Positions 8,678 through 18,730 of a stretch of 64,000 nucleotides of DNA are shown in pieces. The DNA is from Sinorhizobium sp. B11. GTDB lineage: Bacteria > Pseudomonadota > Alphaproteobacteria > Rhizobiales > Rhizobiaceae. The notes beneath the pieces are model-generated. The model was given only the letters and a program-made list of their open reading frames with translations. It was not told where the DNA came from and made no database searches. How positions within the stretch are numbered: position 1 is the first letter of the stretch; every line of letters begins with the position of its first letter. The stretch lies in assembly GCA_039725955.1 (NCBI GenBank), contig CP091034.1:1426001-1490000 (forward strand), in the 5' to 3' direction. The translations under genes and the position numbers were made by a program.

Positions 8678-11600
8678 ATGGCGGATGCGGAACAGGGTGC
8701 GATCGGCGGAACGCCGGGCTTCGTCCATCTGAGGGTGCATTCCGCCTATTCGCTTCTCGAAGGCGCATTGCCTCTCAAGAAAATTCTGTACAAGGCGGCC
8801 GGCGACAATCAGCCGGCGATTGCCATCACAGATACCAACAATCTCTTCGTCGCCCTGGAGTTTTCCCAGAAGGCGATGGATGACGGGTTGCAGCCGATCA
8901 TCGGCTGTCAGGTGTCGATCGACATGGAAGACGGCCTCGAAACCGAAAAGCGGGGAGGCCAGCAGGCGCTGGTCAAGCTGCCTTCCATCGTGCTTCTGTC
9001 TGCGACGGATGCGGGCTATGAACGGCTGGTCGATCTCGTCAGCCGTGCCTATCTCGGCGGCGAAGGCAATTCGACAATACATATCCGCGCCTCATGGCTG
9101 GATGAGATCGGGACGGAAGGCCTGATAGCGCTGACGGGTGCCTCGACCGGGCCGATCGACATGCCGCTCAAAGACGGCCACGCCGCCGCGGCGGAGACGC
9201 GGCTGCTGACGCTGAAGCGCATCTTCGGCGACCGGCTCTATGTCGAGCTGCAGCGCCATGGCACTTACGACAAGCGGCACGAACAGAGGATCATCGGCCT
9301 TGCCTACAAGCATGATCTTCCGCTGGTCGCGACCAATGAAGCCTTCTTCCCGACCCGCGACGATTATGACGCCCACGACGCGCTGATGGCGGTCGCCCAC
9401 AATGCCATTGTTTCCGACGACAGCCGCTTCCGTCTCTCCCCGGATCACTACCTGAAGAGCCGCGCGGAGATGGAAAAGCTCTTCGCCGATCTGCCGGAAG
9501 CGCTGGAGAATACGGTCGAGATCGCCCGACGCTGCTCCTTCATTCTGAAGACCCGCAAGCCGATCCTGCCGCGATTCACCGGCGCCACCGCCGATCCTGA
9601 AGAGGCCGAACGCGCCGAGGCGCTGGAGCTTCGCCGGCAGGCGGAAGAGGGGCTCGACATGCGCCTCGCGGAGCTTGGCATGTCGGCAGGTTACGAAGAG
9701 AAGGATTACCGCGAGCGGCTGGAATTCGAACTCAGCGTCATCGAGCGCATGAAGTTCCCCGGCTACTTCCTGATCGTTGCCGACTTCATCAAATGGGCCA
9801 AGCAGCATGACATTCCGGTCGGCCCGGGCCGCGGCTCGGGTGCAGGCTCGCTGGTCGCCTATGCGCTGACGATCACCGACGTCGATCCGCTACGCTTCTC
9901 ACTACTCTTCGAACGCTTCCTCAATCCGGAACGCGTTTCGATGCCGGACTTCGATATCGACTTCTGCCAGGATCGCCGTGAAGAGGTGATCCGCTACGTG
10001 CAGCAGAAGTATGGTCGCGAGCAGGTGGCGCAGATCATCACCTTCGGTTCGCTGCAGGCACGCGCCGCCCTTCGCGACGTCGGCCGCGTCTTGGAAATGC
10101 CCTACGGCCAGGTCGACAAGATCTGCAAGCTCGTGCCGAACAATCCGGCAAACCCCACGCCGCTTTCCAAGGCGATCGAGGAAGAGCCGAAGCTGCAGGA
10201 AGAGGCCGCCAAGGAGCCTGTCGTCGCCCGCCTGCTCGATATCGCCCAGAAGATCGAAGGCCTCTACCGCCACGCCTCGACCCACGCCGCCGGTATCGTG
10301 ATCGGTGATCGCCCGCTGTCGAAACTCGTGCCGATGTATCGCGATCCGCGTTCCGATATGCCGGTCACGCAGTTCAATATGAAGTGGGTGGAGCAGGCCG
10401 GCCTCGTGAAGTTCGACTTCCTCGGCCTGAAGACGCTGACCGTGCTCAAGGTCGCCGTCGATTTCTGCAGGAAGCGAGGCATCGAGGTCGATCTCGCCAA
10501 GATCCCGCTCGACGACAAGAAGACCTACGAGATGCTGTCGCGCGGCGAGACCGTCGGCGTGTTCCAGGTGGAAAGCGCCGGCATGCGCAAGGCGCTGATC
10601 GGCATGAAGCCGGACTGCATCGAGGATATCATCGCGCTGGTCGCGCTCTATCGTCCGGGTCCGATGGAAAACATCCCGACCTACAATGCCCGCAAGCATG
10701 GCGACGAAGAGCTGGAATCGATCCATCCGACGATCGACCATCTGCTCAAGGAAACGCAGGGCGTTATCGTCTACCAGGAACAGGTGATGCAGATCGCCCA
10801 GGTCCTATCGGGCTATTCGCTCGGCGAAGCCGATCTTCTGCGCCGCGCCATGGGTAAGAAGATCAAGGCCGAAATGGACCAGCAGCGCGAGCGCTTCGTC
10901 GTCGGCGCGGTCAAGAACGGCGTGTCGAAGCCGCAGGCCGACAATATCTTTGAACTCTTGGCGAAGTTCGCAAACTACGGCTTCAACAAATCGCACGCCG
11001 CCGCCTACGCCATCGTCTCCTACCAGACGGCCTTTATGAAGGCGCATTATCCGGTCGAGTTCCTGGCCGCGTCGATGACGCTCGATATGTCGAACACCGA
11101 AAAGGTCAACGACTTCCGCCAGGATGCCAAGCGCCTCGGCATCGAGGTCATTGCGCCCTCCGTCCAGACCTCCTTCCGCCAGTTCGAGACCGGCGATAAC
11201 CGCATCTATTACGCGCTTGCGGCCCTCAAGGGCGTCGGCGAATCTGCGGTGGATCACATCGTTGAAATGCGTGGCGACAAGCCTTTCGCCAGCATCGAGG
11301 ATTTCTGCCTGCGCATCGATCCGCGCCAGGTGAACCGCCGCGTGCTGGAAAGCCTGATCTATGCCGGCGCCTTCGACTGCTTCAATCTGGATCGCGCCCA
11401 GCTTTCGGCAGGCCTCGACCGTGTGCTCGGCTATGCGCAGCGCGCCCAGGAAAACAAGCTGAGCGGTCAATCCGATATCTTCGGTGGAGCGCTGTCCTCA
11501 GGCCCGGAGAAGATCGCCTTGCCGCCATTCTCGCCCTGGCTCGCTTCCGAGCGGCTGCTCAAGGAATTCCAGGTGCTGGGCTTCTATCTGACCGCCCATC

Positions 11601-12163
11601 CGCTCGACAGCTACAACAACATCCTGCAGAAGATGCGCGTACAGACTTTCGCGGATTTCTCCACGGCGGTGAAGCAGGGTGCTGCGAACGGGCGCTTGGC
11701 AGGGACGGTGATTTCCAAGCAGGAGCGCAAGACGCGGACCGGCAACAAGATGGGCATCATCGTCTTTTCGGATTCCTCGGGTCAGTACGAAGCCGTCCTC
11801 TTCTCCGAAATGCTGAACCAGTATCGTGACGTGCTTGAGCCCGGAAAATCCTTCGTCATTACCGCTATAGGCGAAGAGCGGCCGGAAGGCGTCAGCCTGC
11901 GTCTGCAGACCATCCAGTCGCTGGAGGAAAAATCGCTGCAGATGCAGAAAGCGCTGCGCGTCTATGTGCGCGATTCCGGCCCGCTGCGCGCCGTTGCTGC
12001 GCATCTGAACGCCAGGGGCGATGGCCTGGTCTCCTTCATCGTGATCAAGGAGGAGGGCAAGCGCGAGGTCGAAGTCGTACTGCAGGACAAATACCGCATC
12101 ACGCCGGAGATCGCCGCTGCATTGCGGGCCGCTCCCGGCATCGTCGACGTCGAACTCGTCTAA
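8678..12163 (+). CDS. dnaE: DNA polymerase III alpha subunit (DnaE1)
   Basis: The main replicative polymerase, about 1161 residues. It opens with the PHP domain (HLRVHSAYSLLEGALPLKKI), has the C-family catalytic aspartates in MPDFDIDFCQDRR (near residues 424-428), the conserved GPGRGSGAGSLVAYAL and YRPGPMENIP, FANYGFNKSHAAAYA, a helix-hairpin-helix region, and a C-terminal OB fold. The ATG at 8678 has GGAAGG at good spacing; an ATG at 8657 is also in frame. The length matches replicative DnaE1 and not the shorter error-prone DnaE2. A terminator follows directly. Confidence 0.96.
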   Translation: MADAEQGAIGGTPGFVHLRVHSAYSLLEGALPLKKILYKAAGDNQPAIAITDTNNLFVALEFSQKAMDDGLQPIIGCQVSIDMEDGLETEKRGGQQALVKLPSIVLLSATDAGYERLVDLVSRAYLGGEGNSTIHIRASWLDEIGTEGLIALTGASTGPIDMPLKDGHAAAAETRLLTLKRIFGDRLYVELQRHGTYDKRHEQRIIGLAYKHDLPLVATNEAFFPTRDDYDAHDALMAVAHNAIVSDDSRFRLSPDHYLKSRAEMEKLFADLPEALENTVEIARRCSFILKTRKPILPRFTGATADPEEAERAEALELRRQAEEGLDMRLAELGMSAGYEEKDYRERLEFELSVIERMKFPGYFLIVADFIKWAKQHDIPVGPGRGSGAGSLVAYALTITDVDPLRFSLLFERFLNPERVSMPDFDIDFCQDRREEVIRYVQQKYGREQVAQIITFGSLQARAALRDVGRVLEMPYGQVDKICKLVPNNPANPTPLSKAIEEEPKLQEEAAKEPVVARLLDIAQKIEGLYRHASTHAAGIVIGDRPLSKLVPMYRDPRSDMPVTQFNMKWVEQAGLVKFDFLGLKTLTVLKVAVDFCRKRGIEVDLAKIPLDDKKTYEMLSRGETVGVFQVESAGMRKALIGMKPDCIEDIIALVALYRPGPMENIPTYNARKHGDEELESIHPTIDHLLKETQGVIVYQEQVMQIAQVLSGYSLGEADLLRRAMGKKIKAEMDQQRERFVVGAVKNGVSKPQADNIFELLAKFANYGFNKSHAAAYAIVSYQTAFMKAHYPVEFLAASMTLDMSNTEKVNDFRQDAKRLGIEVIAPSVQTSFRQFETGDNRIYYALAALKGVGESAVDHIVEMRGDKPFASIEDFCLRIDPRQVNRRVLESLIYAGAFDCFNLDRAQLSAGLDRVLGYAQRAQENKLSGQSDIFGGALSSGPEKIALPPFSPWLASERLLKEFQVLGFYLTAHPLDSYNNILQKMRVQTFADFSTAVKQGAANGRLAGTVISKQERKTRTGNKMGIIVFSDSSGQYEAVLFSEMLNQYRDVLEPGKSFVITAIGEERPEGVSLRLQTIQSLEEKSLQMQKALRVYVRDSGPLRAVAAHLNARGDGLVSFIVIKEEGKREVEVVLQDKYRITPEIAAALRAAPGIVDVELV

Positions 12164-12169
12164 TGAAAA

Positions 12170-12195
12170 GGGCGACCGGCATGCGCCGGCCGCCC
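12170..12195. terminator. Terminator between convergent dnaE and MFS gene
   Basis: GGGCGACCGGC (12170-12180) pairs with GCCGGCCGCCC (12185-12195) with one mismatch and an ATGC loop, followed by TTGTTT. The A run before it gives a short T run on the other strand, so it can serve both genes. Confidence 0.75.
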
Positions 12196-12202
12196 TTGTT
12201 TG

Positions 12203-13642
12203 TCAGCCGGTTTGCGGCCGGCCGGATAGACCGGAGCAGCGCCACCTGCCGAAGCCCATGATTGCCGTACCGATCAGCGTGCCTCCGACCGGCACCAGAA
12301 GTGCGGTGCGCAGCGCGTCCAGCCGTTCGGATGGGCTTTCGCCGTCGCCGAGCGCCAGAGTGCCGACAGCGCTGACGGCGGAAAGGCCGAGTGCCGCGCC
12401 GAACTGGAAGGACGTATTCACTAGCCCGCTCGCCAGTCCCTGTTCGTTTTCGGCAATGCCGTCGGTTGCGATGATCGTCAGCGGCCCATAGCCGAGCGAG
12501 AAGGCGAGGCCGAGCAGGATTGTCGAAGGCAGCATCGCTGCATAGGTCCAGTCGAGCCCCATGTCGAGGAAGAGCGCGTAGCCTGCGACGGCAAGGGCGA
12601 AGCCGCCGAGCACGACACGTCCATTGCCGAAGCGCTCCACGAGCAAGGGCGTCAGCAACGGTGCCAGGATGGCATCCATGCCGATGACGATGAGGGCGAG
12701 GCTGGTTTCGAAGGCGGACCAGCCGAGCAATTCCTGCAGGTAGAGCGAGACGATGAACTGGAAGCCGAAGAAGGCGCCGGTGAAGAGCATCGCTCCTAGG
12801 TTGGATTGCAGCAATGCCGATGACCGGAAGATCCCGAGGCGGACCAGCGGCGCCCGTGAATTGCGTTCGATGAGGATGAAGGCGAGCCAGAGCACAGCGC
12901 TCGCCCCTGCTGCCGCAAGTGTCCAGGTGAGGTCGCTCGTCGCATGCTCGAGCCGGGTCAGCGCGTAGGCGGCGAGCAGCATGGCGCCGGTCAGGGTGAC
13001 CGCGCCGGCAACATCGAACCTCTGGCGCGGGGCTGTAACCTCCTTGTCCTCCGCGATCAGCTTCATACCGGCAGCGAGCAGAATGGCGGAGAAGATCACC
13101 GGTGCGAAGAACACCCATCGCCAGCCGATTGCGGATAGAAGCCCGCCGATGACGAGGCCGAGGGAGAAGCCGGCCGATGCCGTGCCGGCATAGATCAGCA
13201 CCGCCCGGTTGCGCTGCGGTCCCTCGGGAAAACTGCCATTGATGAGTGCAAGGCCGGCAGGTGTCATGAAGGCGGCGGCTGCACCCGTCACGAAGCGGGC
13301 CGTCAGCAGCATCCATCCTTCGCTCGCAAAGCCTCCGAGGCCGGAGAAGAGCAGGAAGACGGTCAGCGCCGTCAGGAAGACCTTGCGCTTCCCGTACATA
13401 TCCGCGACGCGCCCGCCGAGCAGCATCAGCCCGGCATAGGCAAGCACATAGGCAGAAACCACGGCGCTGAGCGTCGTGGTCGAAAGACCGAGATCGGCCC
13501 GGATCGAGGGCAGCGCGACATTGAGCATGGCCGCATCGACGCCTTCGAGGAAGATCGCTCCGCAGAGTACCGCGAGCATGCCGGCGGCACCGGCGCTCAT
13601 TTTTCCACGCTCCGCTGTCAGGGGAGGACTTGTAGACATCAT
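12203..13642 (-). CDS. MFS drug-efflux transporter, DHA2-like
   Basis: A 479-residue major-facilitator protein with about 14 hydrophobic segments, the number expected of the DHA2 (14-TMS) drug:H+ antiporters. The motif A loop is GGRVADMYGKRKV after the second helix, and the N-terminal GVDAAMLNVALPSIRADL is typical of the family. The substrate is unknown. It is divergent from an HxlR-type regulator gene with an inverted repeat between them, the standard layout of a regulator controlling its own pump. Confidence 0.85.
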   Translation of the reverse strand: MMSTSPPLTAERGKMSAGAAGMLAVLCGAIFLEGVDAAMLNVALPSIRADLGLSTTTLSAVVSAYVLAYAGLMLLGGRVADMYGKRKVFLTALTVFLLFSGLGGFASEGWMLLTARFVTGAAAAFMTPAGLALINGSFPEGPQRNRAVLIYAGTASAGFSLGLVIGGLLSAIGWRWVFFAPVIFSAILLAAGMKLIAEDKEVTAPRQRFDVAGAVTLTGAMLLAAYALTRLEHATSDLTWTLAAAGASAVLWLAFILIERNSRAPLVRLGIFRSSALLQSNLGAMLFTGAFFGFQFIVSLYLQELLGWSAFETSLALIVIGMDAILAPLLTPLLVERFGNGRVVLGGFALAVAGYALFLDMGLDWTYAAMLPSTILLGLAFSLGYGPLTIIATDGIAENEQGLASGLVNTSFQFGAALGLSAVSAVGTLALGDGESPSERLDALRTALLVPVGGTLIGTAIMGFGRWRCSGLSGRPQTG

Positions 13643-13679
13643 GGATTCCTTGTCGGTAGAGGCAGGGAAGAGCGAAGAT

Positions 13680-13714
13680 GGTTACATATTGATCCTCGGT
13701 TCCCTATTGTAACC
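13680..13714. promoter_or_regulatory. Candidate HxlR operator
   Basis: GGTTACA (13680-13686) and TGTAACC (13708-13714) form a perfect 7-base inverted repeat with 21 bases between, inside an AT-richer spacer between the divergent MFS and HxlR genes. The placement suggests the regulator's binding site; this is inferred from context. Confidence 0.5.
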
Positions 13715-13743
13715 AAGGAAAATGTAGGACATTGTTCGAACCC

Positions 13744-14175
13744 ATGGAAGTAGGCACTTCAAACTCACCGAGTGACTGCTGCAGCACCGACCGCGATTAC
13801 GACATCCATCAATGGGATGCGCGACAGGAGTGCGAGGTGCGCCAGATTCTGGATCGCATCGCCGACAAGTGGTCGCTTCTGGTTATCGCCCTGCTGGAAA
13901 AGCGCACCTTGCGCTTTACCGAATTGCGCAGGAGCATCGACGGCATCAGCCAGCGCATGTTGACGACGACACTGCGTCAGCTCGAGCGAGACGGTCTGAT
14001 CGAGCGAACGGTCTATCCCGTGGTGCCTCCAAGGGTCGAATATGCCCTGACGGACCTCGGTTGCACGTTGCATGACACGATCAAGGCGCTTGTCGTCTGG
14101 ACCGAGACCAACCAGACAAAGATCATCGCGGCCCGCCGAAGCTACGACGAGCGTGCCAGCGAGAAGCCTTGGTAG
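13744..14175 (+). CDS. HxlR-family transcriptional regulator
   Basis: A 143-residue winged-helix regulator. The family core is DKWSLLVIALLEKRTLRFTELRRSIDGISQRMLTTTLRQLERDGLIERTVYP, cited here by its recognisable parts DKWSLLVI and ISQRMLTTTLRQLERDGL, followed by PRVEYALTDLG. A cysteine sits just before the core (QECEVRQ), the position often used for redox or aldehyde sensing in HxlR proteins, and two more lie near the N-terminus (CCSTD). The ATG at 13744 is preferred over TTG at 13732. It probably controls the divergent MFS pump. Confidence 0.88.
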   Translation: MEVGTSNSPSDCCSTDRDYDIHQWDARQECEVRQILDRIADKWSLLVIALLEKRTLRFTELRRSIDGISQRMLTTTLRQLERDGLIERTVYPVVPPRVEYALTDLGCTLHDTIKALVVWTETNQTKIIAARRSYDERASEKPW

Positions 14176-14178
14176 GTC

Positions 14179-15429
14179 TCAGCTCTCGCGCGTGATGGTG
14201 ATGAATTCCGTGCCGTTACCGGTTTCGGGACCGACCCCTGTATCTGATATTGTCAGCGTCGAGCCGGGCGAGATCAGCGCATCGATCCGGTGGCGGGTCT
14301 CTTCAGACATTGAGATGCGGCTGAGTGCTCTGGCGATTGGACGGCCGCTGATGATGGAGCTTTCCTGGTTGGCGATGCCGAGCCGCTTCACCGTTTCGCG
14401 GGAAAGATTGTTTTCCAGCGTCACGCCCAGCCAATCCGCCGTGCCAGCTGCCTCATCGACTGAATGTAGCGAGAAGAAATGCGTGCCGAGAGCAAGGGCC
14501 GGATCGGCGATGGTAATGGGTGCCTCGAAGAGCGGCTTGAAATCCTTCCGCACCATGACGACGCCATTCGGTGGTTCGCCCCGGCCTGCCGCGGCGTAAA
14601 CTTCCCTAAGGAGAGTATCCGTGATCAGGCCCTTGTCACGGGCAAATTCCTTTGGCCGCAGCGCTTTGAAAGCATTGATGGCCTGAACGGTCGCGGGACC
14701 GGTCAGCCCGTCAGGCTCGCCGGCGGCAAAGCCGAGCTGGTTCAGCAGGGTCTGGATATCGACGACATTTTCACGCAGCGTCCGGCGCGTCATCAGGATG
14801 CTGATCGGCGAGGTCTCGCCAGCCGGTGCCTGCAGCTGAAACTGCGGTATCGGCAGGGCAGCCGTCGTCTCGTTCATGGCGACCTGCACCTGCGTCTTCG
14901 CATCACCGATTGCAGGCCGCAGTTCCACGTCCGTAAGCAGGGGCGCCGGTTCGGGCCGGTCGGGGCGGAACAGGGTCGGATGGTCGATAGGCTCCGGTGT
15001 CAGCTCGCTGTCGGTGATAACGACCGGCACGCCCATCTCGGTCATCTTGTAGAGCGATTTCGCAAAGGCGCCGGGCATGCGCACGCAGCCATGCGAGGCC
15101 GGGTAGCGCGGCACGGAGTTGGACTCGTGCAGCGCAATGCCGGACCATGTCAGCCGCTGCATGAAGGGCATCGGCGCATTCGAATAGATATTGGATTCGT
15201 GGTACTTCTGCTTCTCGATGACGGAGAAGATGCCGCTCGGCGTCGTGTGCCCGTCCTTGCCGCTCGAGATCTTTGAAGTCGCCACGACCTCCGCACCGTC
15301 ATAGACCGCCAGCGACTGCTTATCCTTGGACACGAATATCTGCAGCGTGCGCGCATCGGCAGCAAAAGCCGGATCGACGAGAGCGGTCGCCGACAGCAAC
15401 CCGATAAGAACACCTACACGCACAGACAT
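14179..15429 (-). CDS. L,D-transpeptidase with peptidoglycan-binding domain
   Basis: A periplasmic cell-wall enzyme of about 416 residues that forms 3-3 peptide crosslinks or anchors proteins. It has a signal peptide ending near AFA-ADA, a YkuD domain with the catalytic SHGCVRMPG (His-Gly-Cys), a middle peptidoglycan-binding type 1 repeat (VVDIQTLLNQLGF...GPATVQAINAFK), and a C-terminal region of unknown role. The start MSVRVG gives a normal signal peptide; a further upstream ATG (15450) adds seven residues. It converges on the HxlR gene with three bases between the stops. Confidence 0.88.
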   Translation of the reverse strand: MSVRVGVLIGLLSATALVDPAFAADARTLQIFVSKDKQSLAVYDGAEVVATSKISSGKDGHTTPSGIFSVIEKQKYHESNIYSNAPMPFMQRLTWSGIALHESNSVPRYPASHGCVRMPGAFAKSLYKMTEMGVPVVITDSELTPEPIDHPTLFRPDRPEPAPLLTDVELRPAIGDAKTQVQVAMNETTAALPIPQFQLQAPAGETSPISILMTRRTLRENVVDIQTLLNQLGFAAGEPDGLTGPATVQAINAFKALRPKEFARDKGLITDTLLREVYAAAGRGEPPNGVVMVRKDFKPLFEAPITIADPALALGTHFFSLHSVDEAAGTADWLGVTLENNLSRETVKRLGIANQESSIISGRPIARALSRISMSEETRHRIDALISPGSTLTISDTGVGPETGNGTEFITITRES

Positions 15430-15582
15430 GACGCAATACACCACATGCACAAAAACGACCGGAGTTAAGCATGCGAAGTTTAACGAAGGCTTGAATACGC
15501 GGCCGCGCTTTGATCACAAGATTGTGGGATATTCAATTTTATGCAGATCTAAAATACTGGAAGTCTTGGGGGAGACTTGGAA

Positions 15583-17313
15583 ATGCATGTCGATATTGTT
15601 TCTGCGTTCGATGATCTGCATGCCCTGAAGGATAATTGGAACGAGGTCTATGCCGCCGATCCGGAAGGGCATTATTTCCTGTCCTGGCACTGGATTGTCC
15701 GGTGGCTGGAGCAGCGCTCGCGATGGTTCGTTCTTGCCGCCAAGCGACAGAAGGAGGACGACCGCTATGTCGCTTTCCTGCCCATTCAACTTCATGTCGA
15801 TTTCGAGGAAGGGCAGGGCCTCGGCAATGTCGTGCGGCTGGGGGGCACCCCCTATGCCGGCTATAACGGTCTTCTGACATTTTCCGACGATGCAGAGGCA
15901 GCACTCGCGGCCTTCGCTGATTGCCTGATGACCTTCAATTGGAAACATCTCGATCTCGACGATGTCTATGTGTCCGGCGACAGGCTGAAGACTTTTCTGG
16001 CGGCTTTTCCCGCCTCGGAATTCTCAAAGCGGAAGGTTCCACGCAGGCCGCATATCACGGCTGACGGTGAGAACATCGATCATGATGTCTATGTCTACGT
16101 GCCGCTTGGCGAGAGTTTCGTAGCCTTCCTGGACGAGCGCATCGGCCCCAAGACGCGGCGCAACGCGCGAAAGGCGCTGCGCGATCTGGTCGTACCGGAA
16201 AACGAGCTGCGCATTACCCATGTCACCCCGGAAACGATGGAGCGCGACCTCGACATCTTCTACGACATGTGGAACGTCCAATGGGGTGAACGCCAGCCGC
16301 GCTACGGCAAATTCATCCTCGACAACAGCCGGCATATGTTGCCGGCCTGTATCAAGGACGGTTCGGTTTTCATGCCGATCCTCTGGCACCGGGACAAGCC
16401 GGTGGCTACCTTCATCATGTTCCTGGATCCCTATCGCAAGTCGATGATGTGCTTCCTCGGGAGCCGTGACCTGAGCTTTCGCCACTCAATCAGCCCCGGC
16501 TTCATGCTCCATTGCTACAATATGCGCTGGGGCATCGAGAACGGATACCGGATATACGATCTCGGTACCGGCAACTATGGCTACAAGGATCTCTTCGGTT
16601 CCGAGCACCACATCGTCGAGAAGCTGCAGGTCTCTACGCTTTCGGGCCAAAATATCGGCGATCGGCTCGATCCGCACTCGCTCGATATAGCAATGCATCA
16701 GGCAGTGTATTTCTTCAGAAACGACAACCCGAATGCTGCCGAACTCTGCTGTCGGCAGATTCTTGCCGCCGACAACGCCTATGGGCCGGCAACCGCTTTG
16801 CTGGCGAAGATCGAGGCGACGCACCCGCCAAAGCCAATCGCCGACCCTGCCGCCCATTTCGCCGCCGCTGCCGAACGGCACCGTGCCGGTAATCTTGCCA
16901 CGGCGGAGGCTGGCTACCGCGAAGTGATTGCCGTCGTGCCGGATCACTTCGATGCCCTTCAGCATCTGGCGCTATTGCTGTTGCAGAAAGGCGCTTTCAA
17001 CGACGCCAAGGTCTGCGTCGACAGGGCGATCGACGTGAGACCGGCTTCCGCCTCGGCCTATTGCAATCGCGGTAATATTCTCGTGCAGCTTTCGAATTTC
17101 GAAGAGGCTCTCAGAAGCTATGACCGGGCGATTGCGCTTGATACACACCATGCCATCGCCCTCAACAATCGCGGCAACGTTCTGCGACGCCTGGGGCGCC
17201 ACGCTGAGGCATTGGAAAGCTACGAGCAGGCCGTCGCGACCGATCCCGGCTATGCCCAGGCAGTGAAGAACCGCGATGCGGCGCTGCGAGAGATGGAGAC
17301 GGTACCGGCTTAA
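15583..17313 (+). CDS. FemAB-like acetyltransferase fused to TPR repeats
   Basis: A 576-residue two-part protein. Residues about 1-370 resemble the GNAT acetyltransferases of the BioF2/FemAB-like group (PF13480 type): the core has RNARKAL, a FYDMWNVQWG segment, PVATFIMFLDPYRKSMMCFLGSRD and YDLGTGNYGYKDLFG. Residues about 410-570 hold at least three tetratricopeptide repeats (AEAGYREVIAVVPDHFDAL, ALRSYDRAIALDTHHAIALNN, ALESYEQAVATDPGYAQAV). No signal peptide is seen. Such acyltransferase domains are often linked to exopolysaccharide or cell-envelope work, but here neither substrate nor partner is evident. Confidence 0.75.
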   Translation: MHVDIVSAFDDLHALKDNWNEVYAADPEGHYFLSWHWIVRWLEQRSRWFVLAAKRQKEDDRYVAFLPIQLHVDFEEGQGLGNVVRLGGTPYAGYNGLLTFSDDAEAALAAFADCLMTFNWKHLDLDDVYVSGDRLKTFLAAFPASEFSKRKVPRRPHITADGENIDHDVYVYVPLGESFVAFLDERIGPKTRRNARKALRDLVVPENELRITHVTPETMERDLDIFYDMWNVQWGERQPRYGKFILDNSRHMLPACIKDGSVFMPILWHRDKPVATFIMFLDPYRKSMMCFLGSRDLSFRHSISPGFMLHCYNMRWGIENGYRIYDLGTGNYGYKDLFGSEHHIVEKLQVSTLSGQNIGDRLDPHSLDIAMHQAVYFFRNDNPNAAELCCRQILAADNAYGPATALLAKIEATHPPKPIADPAAHFAAAAERHRAGNLATAEAGYREVIAVVPDHFDALQHLALLLLQKGAFNDAKVCVDRAIDVRPASASAYCNRGNILVQLSNFEEALRSYDRAIALDTHHAIALNNRGNVLRRLGRHAEALESYEQAVATDPGYAQAVKNRDAALREMETVPA

Positions 17314-17370
17314 CGCCTGTTGCGCCAATGCATGCGGCGATTTGCGATGACGACATGCGTCAAACAAGGC

Positions 17371-18660
17371 CTATCGGTTCCCCTTGCCGCCGAAAGTATA
17401 GCCGGTTTCAACAGTGCCCTTGCCGAATTTGTCGCGCAATTTGTCCATGGCCGCCTCCGCCGCCGCGCGCCGGCCGGATTGCCGGTCGATGAGATCGGGC
17501 GGGTCAGCGCGGCCGGCATCACCGAGGTCGGTGACGCCGATGCCGATCAGACGGAATTTCGTGCCGTCCGTTTCCTTTTCCAGAAGGTCGAGTCCGGTGC
17601 GGAAGATCTTGTCGGCCAGCTGAGTCGGGTCTTCGAGGCGACGGTTGCGGGTGCGTGACTTGAAATCGGCGGTCTTCATTTTCAACACCACGGTCTGGCC
17701 CGCAATGTCGTTCTTCTTCAGCCGCCACGAGACCTTTTCCGAGAGATTGCGCAGGATCGGCACCAGATCGTCGTAACGCGAGATATCGTCGAAAAAAGTG
17801 GTTTCGGCCGAGACACTCTTGGCGGCATCGTTGATATGCACTTGGCGGTCGTCGACGCCGCGCGACAGGCGGGAAAGCCGCTGGCCGATGCTGCCGTAGC
17901 GGCGCATCAGATCGTTCTCTTCCATCTGCTGCAGCTGGCCGATCGTTCGGATGCCGTCGGCTTCGAGTGTTGCAGCAAAAGCCTTGCCGACGCCCCAGAT
18001 GGTCGTCACGGGACGAGGCGCCAGAAACTCCACGGCCTCTTCGCGCCCGATGACGGAAAAGCCGCGCGGCTTCTGCAGGTCGGACGCGACTTTGGCGAGG
18101 AATTTGCAATAGGACAGCCCGACCGAGACGGTGATACCGATCTCCTTCTCGATGCGGCGGGCGAACTTCGCCAGCGTGCGGGCCGGAGGATCGTGGTGCA
18201 GCCGTTCGGTGCCGCCGAGTTCCAGGAAGGCCTCATCGATGGAGAGTGGCTGCACAAGCGGCGTCAGTTCCTGCATCAGCGCGCGGACCTGCCGCCCGAC
18301 CTTTACATATTTTTCCATGTCGGGGCGGATGACGACCGCCTGCGGGCAGGCTTCCAGCGCCTTGAACATCGGCATGGCGGAGCGGACGCCGTGGATGCGG
18401 GCAATGTAACAGGCGGTGGAGACGACGCCACGTTTGCCGCCGCCGATGATCACGGGCTTGTCGGCAAGCTCCGGATTGTCGCGTTTTTCCACGGCGGCGT
18501 AAAAGGCGTCACAGTCGATATGCGCGAGCGTCAGGTCATAAAGCTCTTTGTGGCGCGCGAGGCGAGGGCTGCCGCAAACATGGCAGCGGCGCAGGTCTGC
18601 CTTCTGCTCGGCAAGGCAGTCGCGACAGAAGCCGGGTGTCTTGTCAGATGCAGGCGTCAT
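17371..18660 (-). CDS. dinB: DNA polymerase IV with N-terminal zinc ribbon
   Basis: A Y-family translesion polymerase of about 429 residues. Catalytic aspartate 49 lies in [19 protein letters not shown], and the second acidic pair is in SIDEAFLEL; the helix-hairpin-helix [18 protein letters not shown] and the little-finger domain follow. Before the polymerase core there is a CX2C-X10-CX2C ribbon (Cys12, 15, 26, 29), an extension seen in rhizobial DinB and absent from E. coli. An alternative start at 18690 adds ten residues. Likely damage-inducible, but I do not see a clear rhizobial LexA box (GAAC-N7-GAAC) upstream. Confidence 0.92.
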   Translation of the reverse strand: MTPASDKTPGFCRDCLAEQKADLRRCHVCGSPRLARHKELYDLTLAHIDCDAFYAAVEKRDNPELADKPVIIGGGKRGVVSTACYIARIHGVRSAMPMFKALEACPQAVVIRPDMEKYVKVGRQVRALMQELTPLVQPLSIDEAFLELGGTERLHHDPPARTLAKFARRIEKEIGITVSVGLSYCKFLAKVASDLQKPRGFSVIGREEAVEFLAPRPVTTIWGVGKAFAATLEADGIRTIGQLQQMEENDLMRRYGSIGQRLSRLSRGVDDRQVHINDAAKSVSAETTFFDDISRYDDLVPILRNLSEKVSWRLKKNDIAGQTVVLKMKTADFKSRTRNRRLEDPTQLADKIFRTGLDLLEKETDGTKFRLIGIGVTDLGDAGRADPPDLIDRQSGRRAAAEAAMDKLRDKFGKGTVETGYTFGGKGNR

Positions 18661-18730
18661 GGCTGGAACAAAGGTTGAACATTGCAACACTACGCCCTAA
18701 GCTCTTGAGTCTCAAGAGTGGGAGGAAAGC

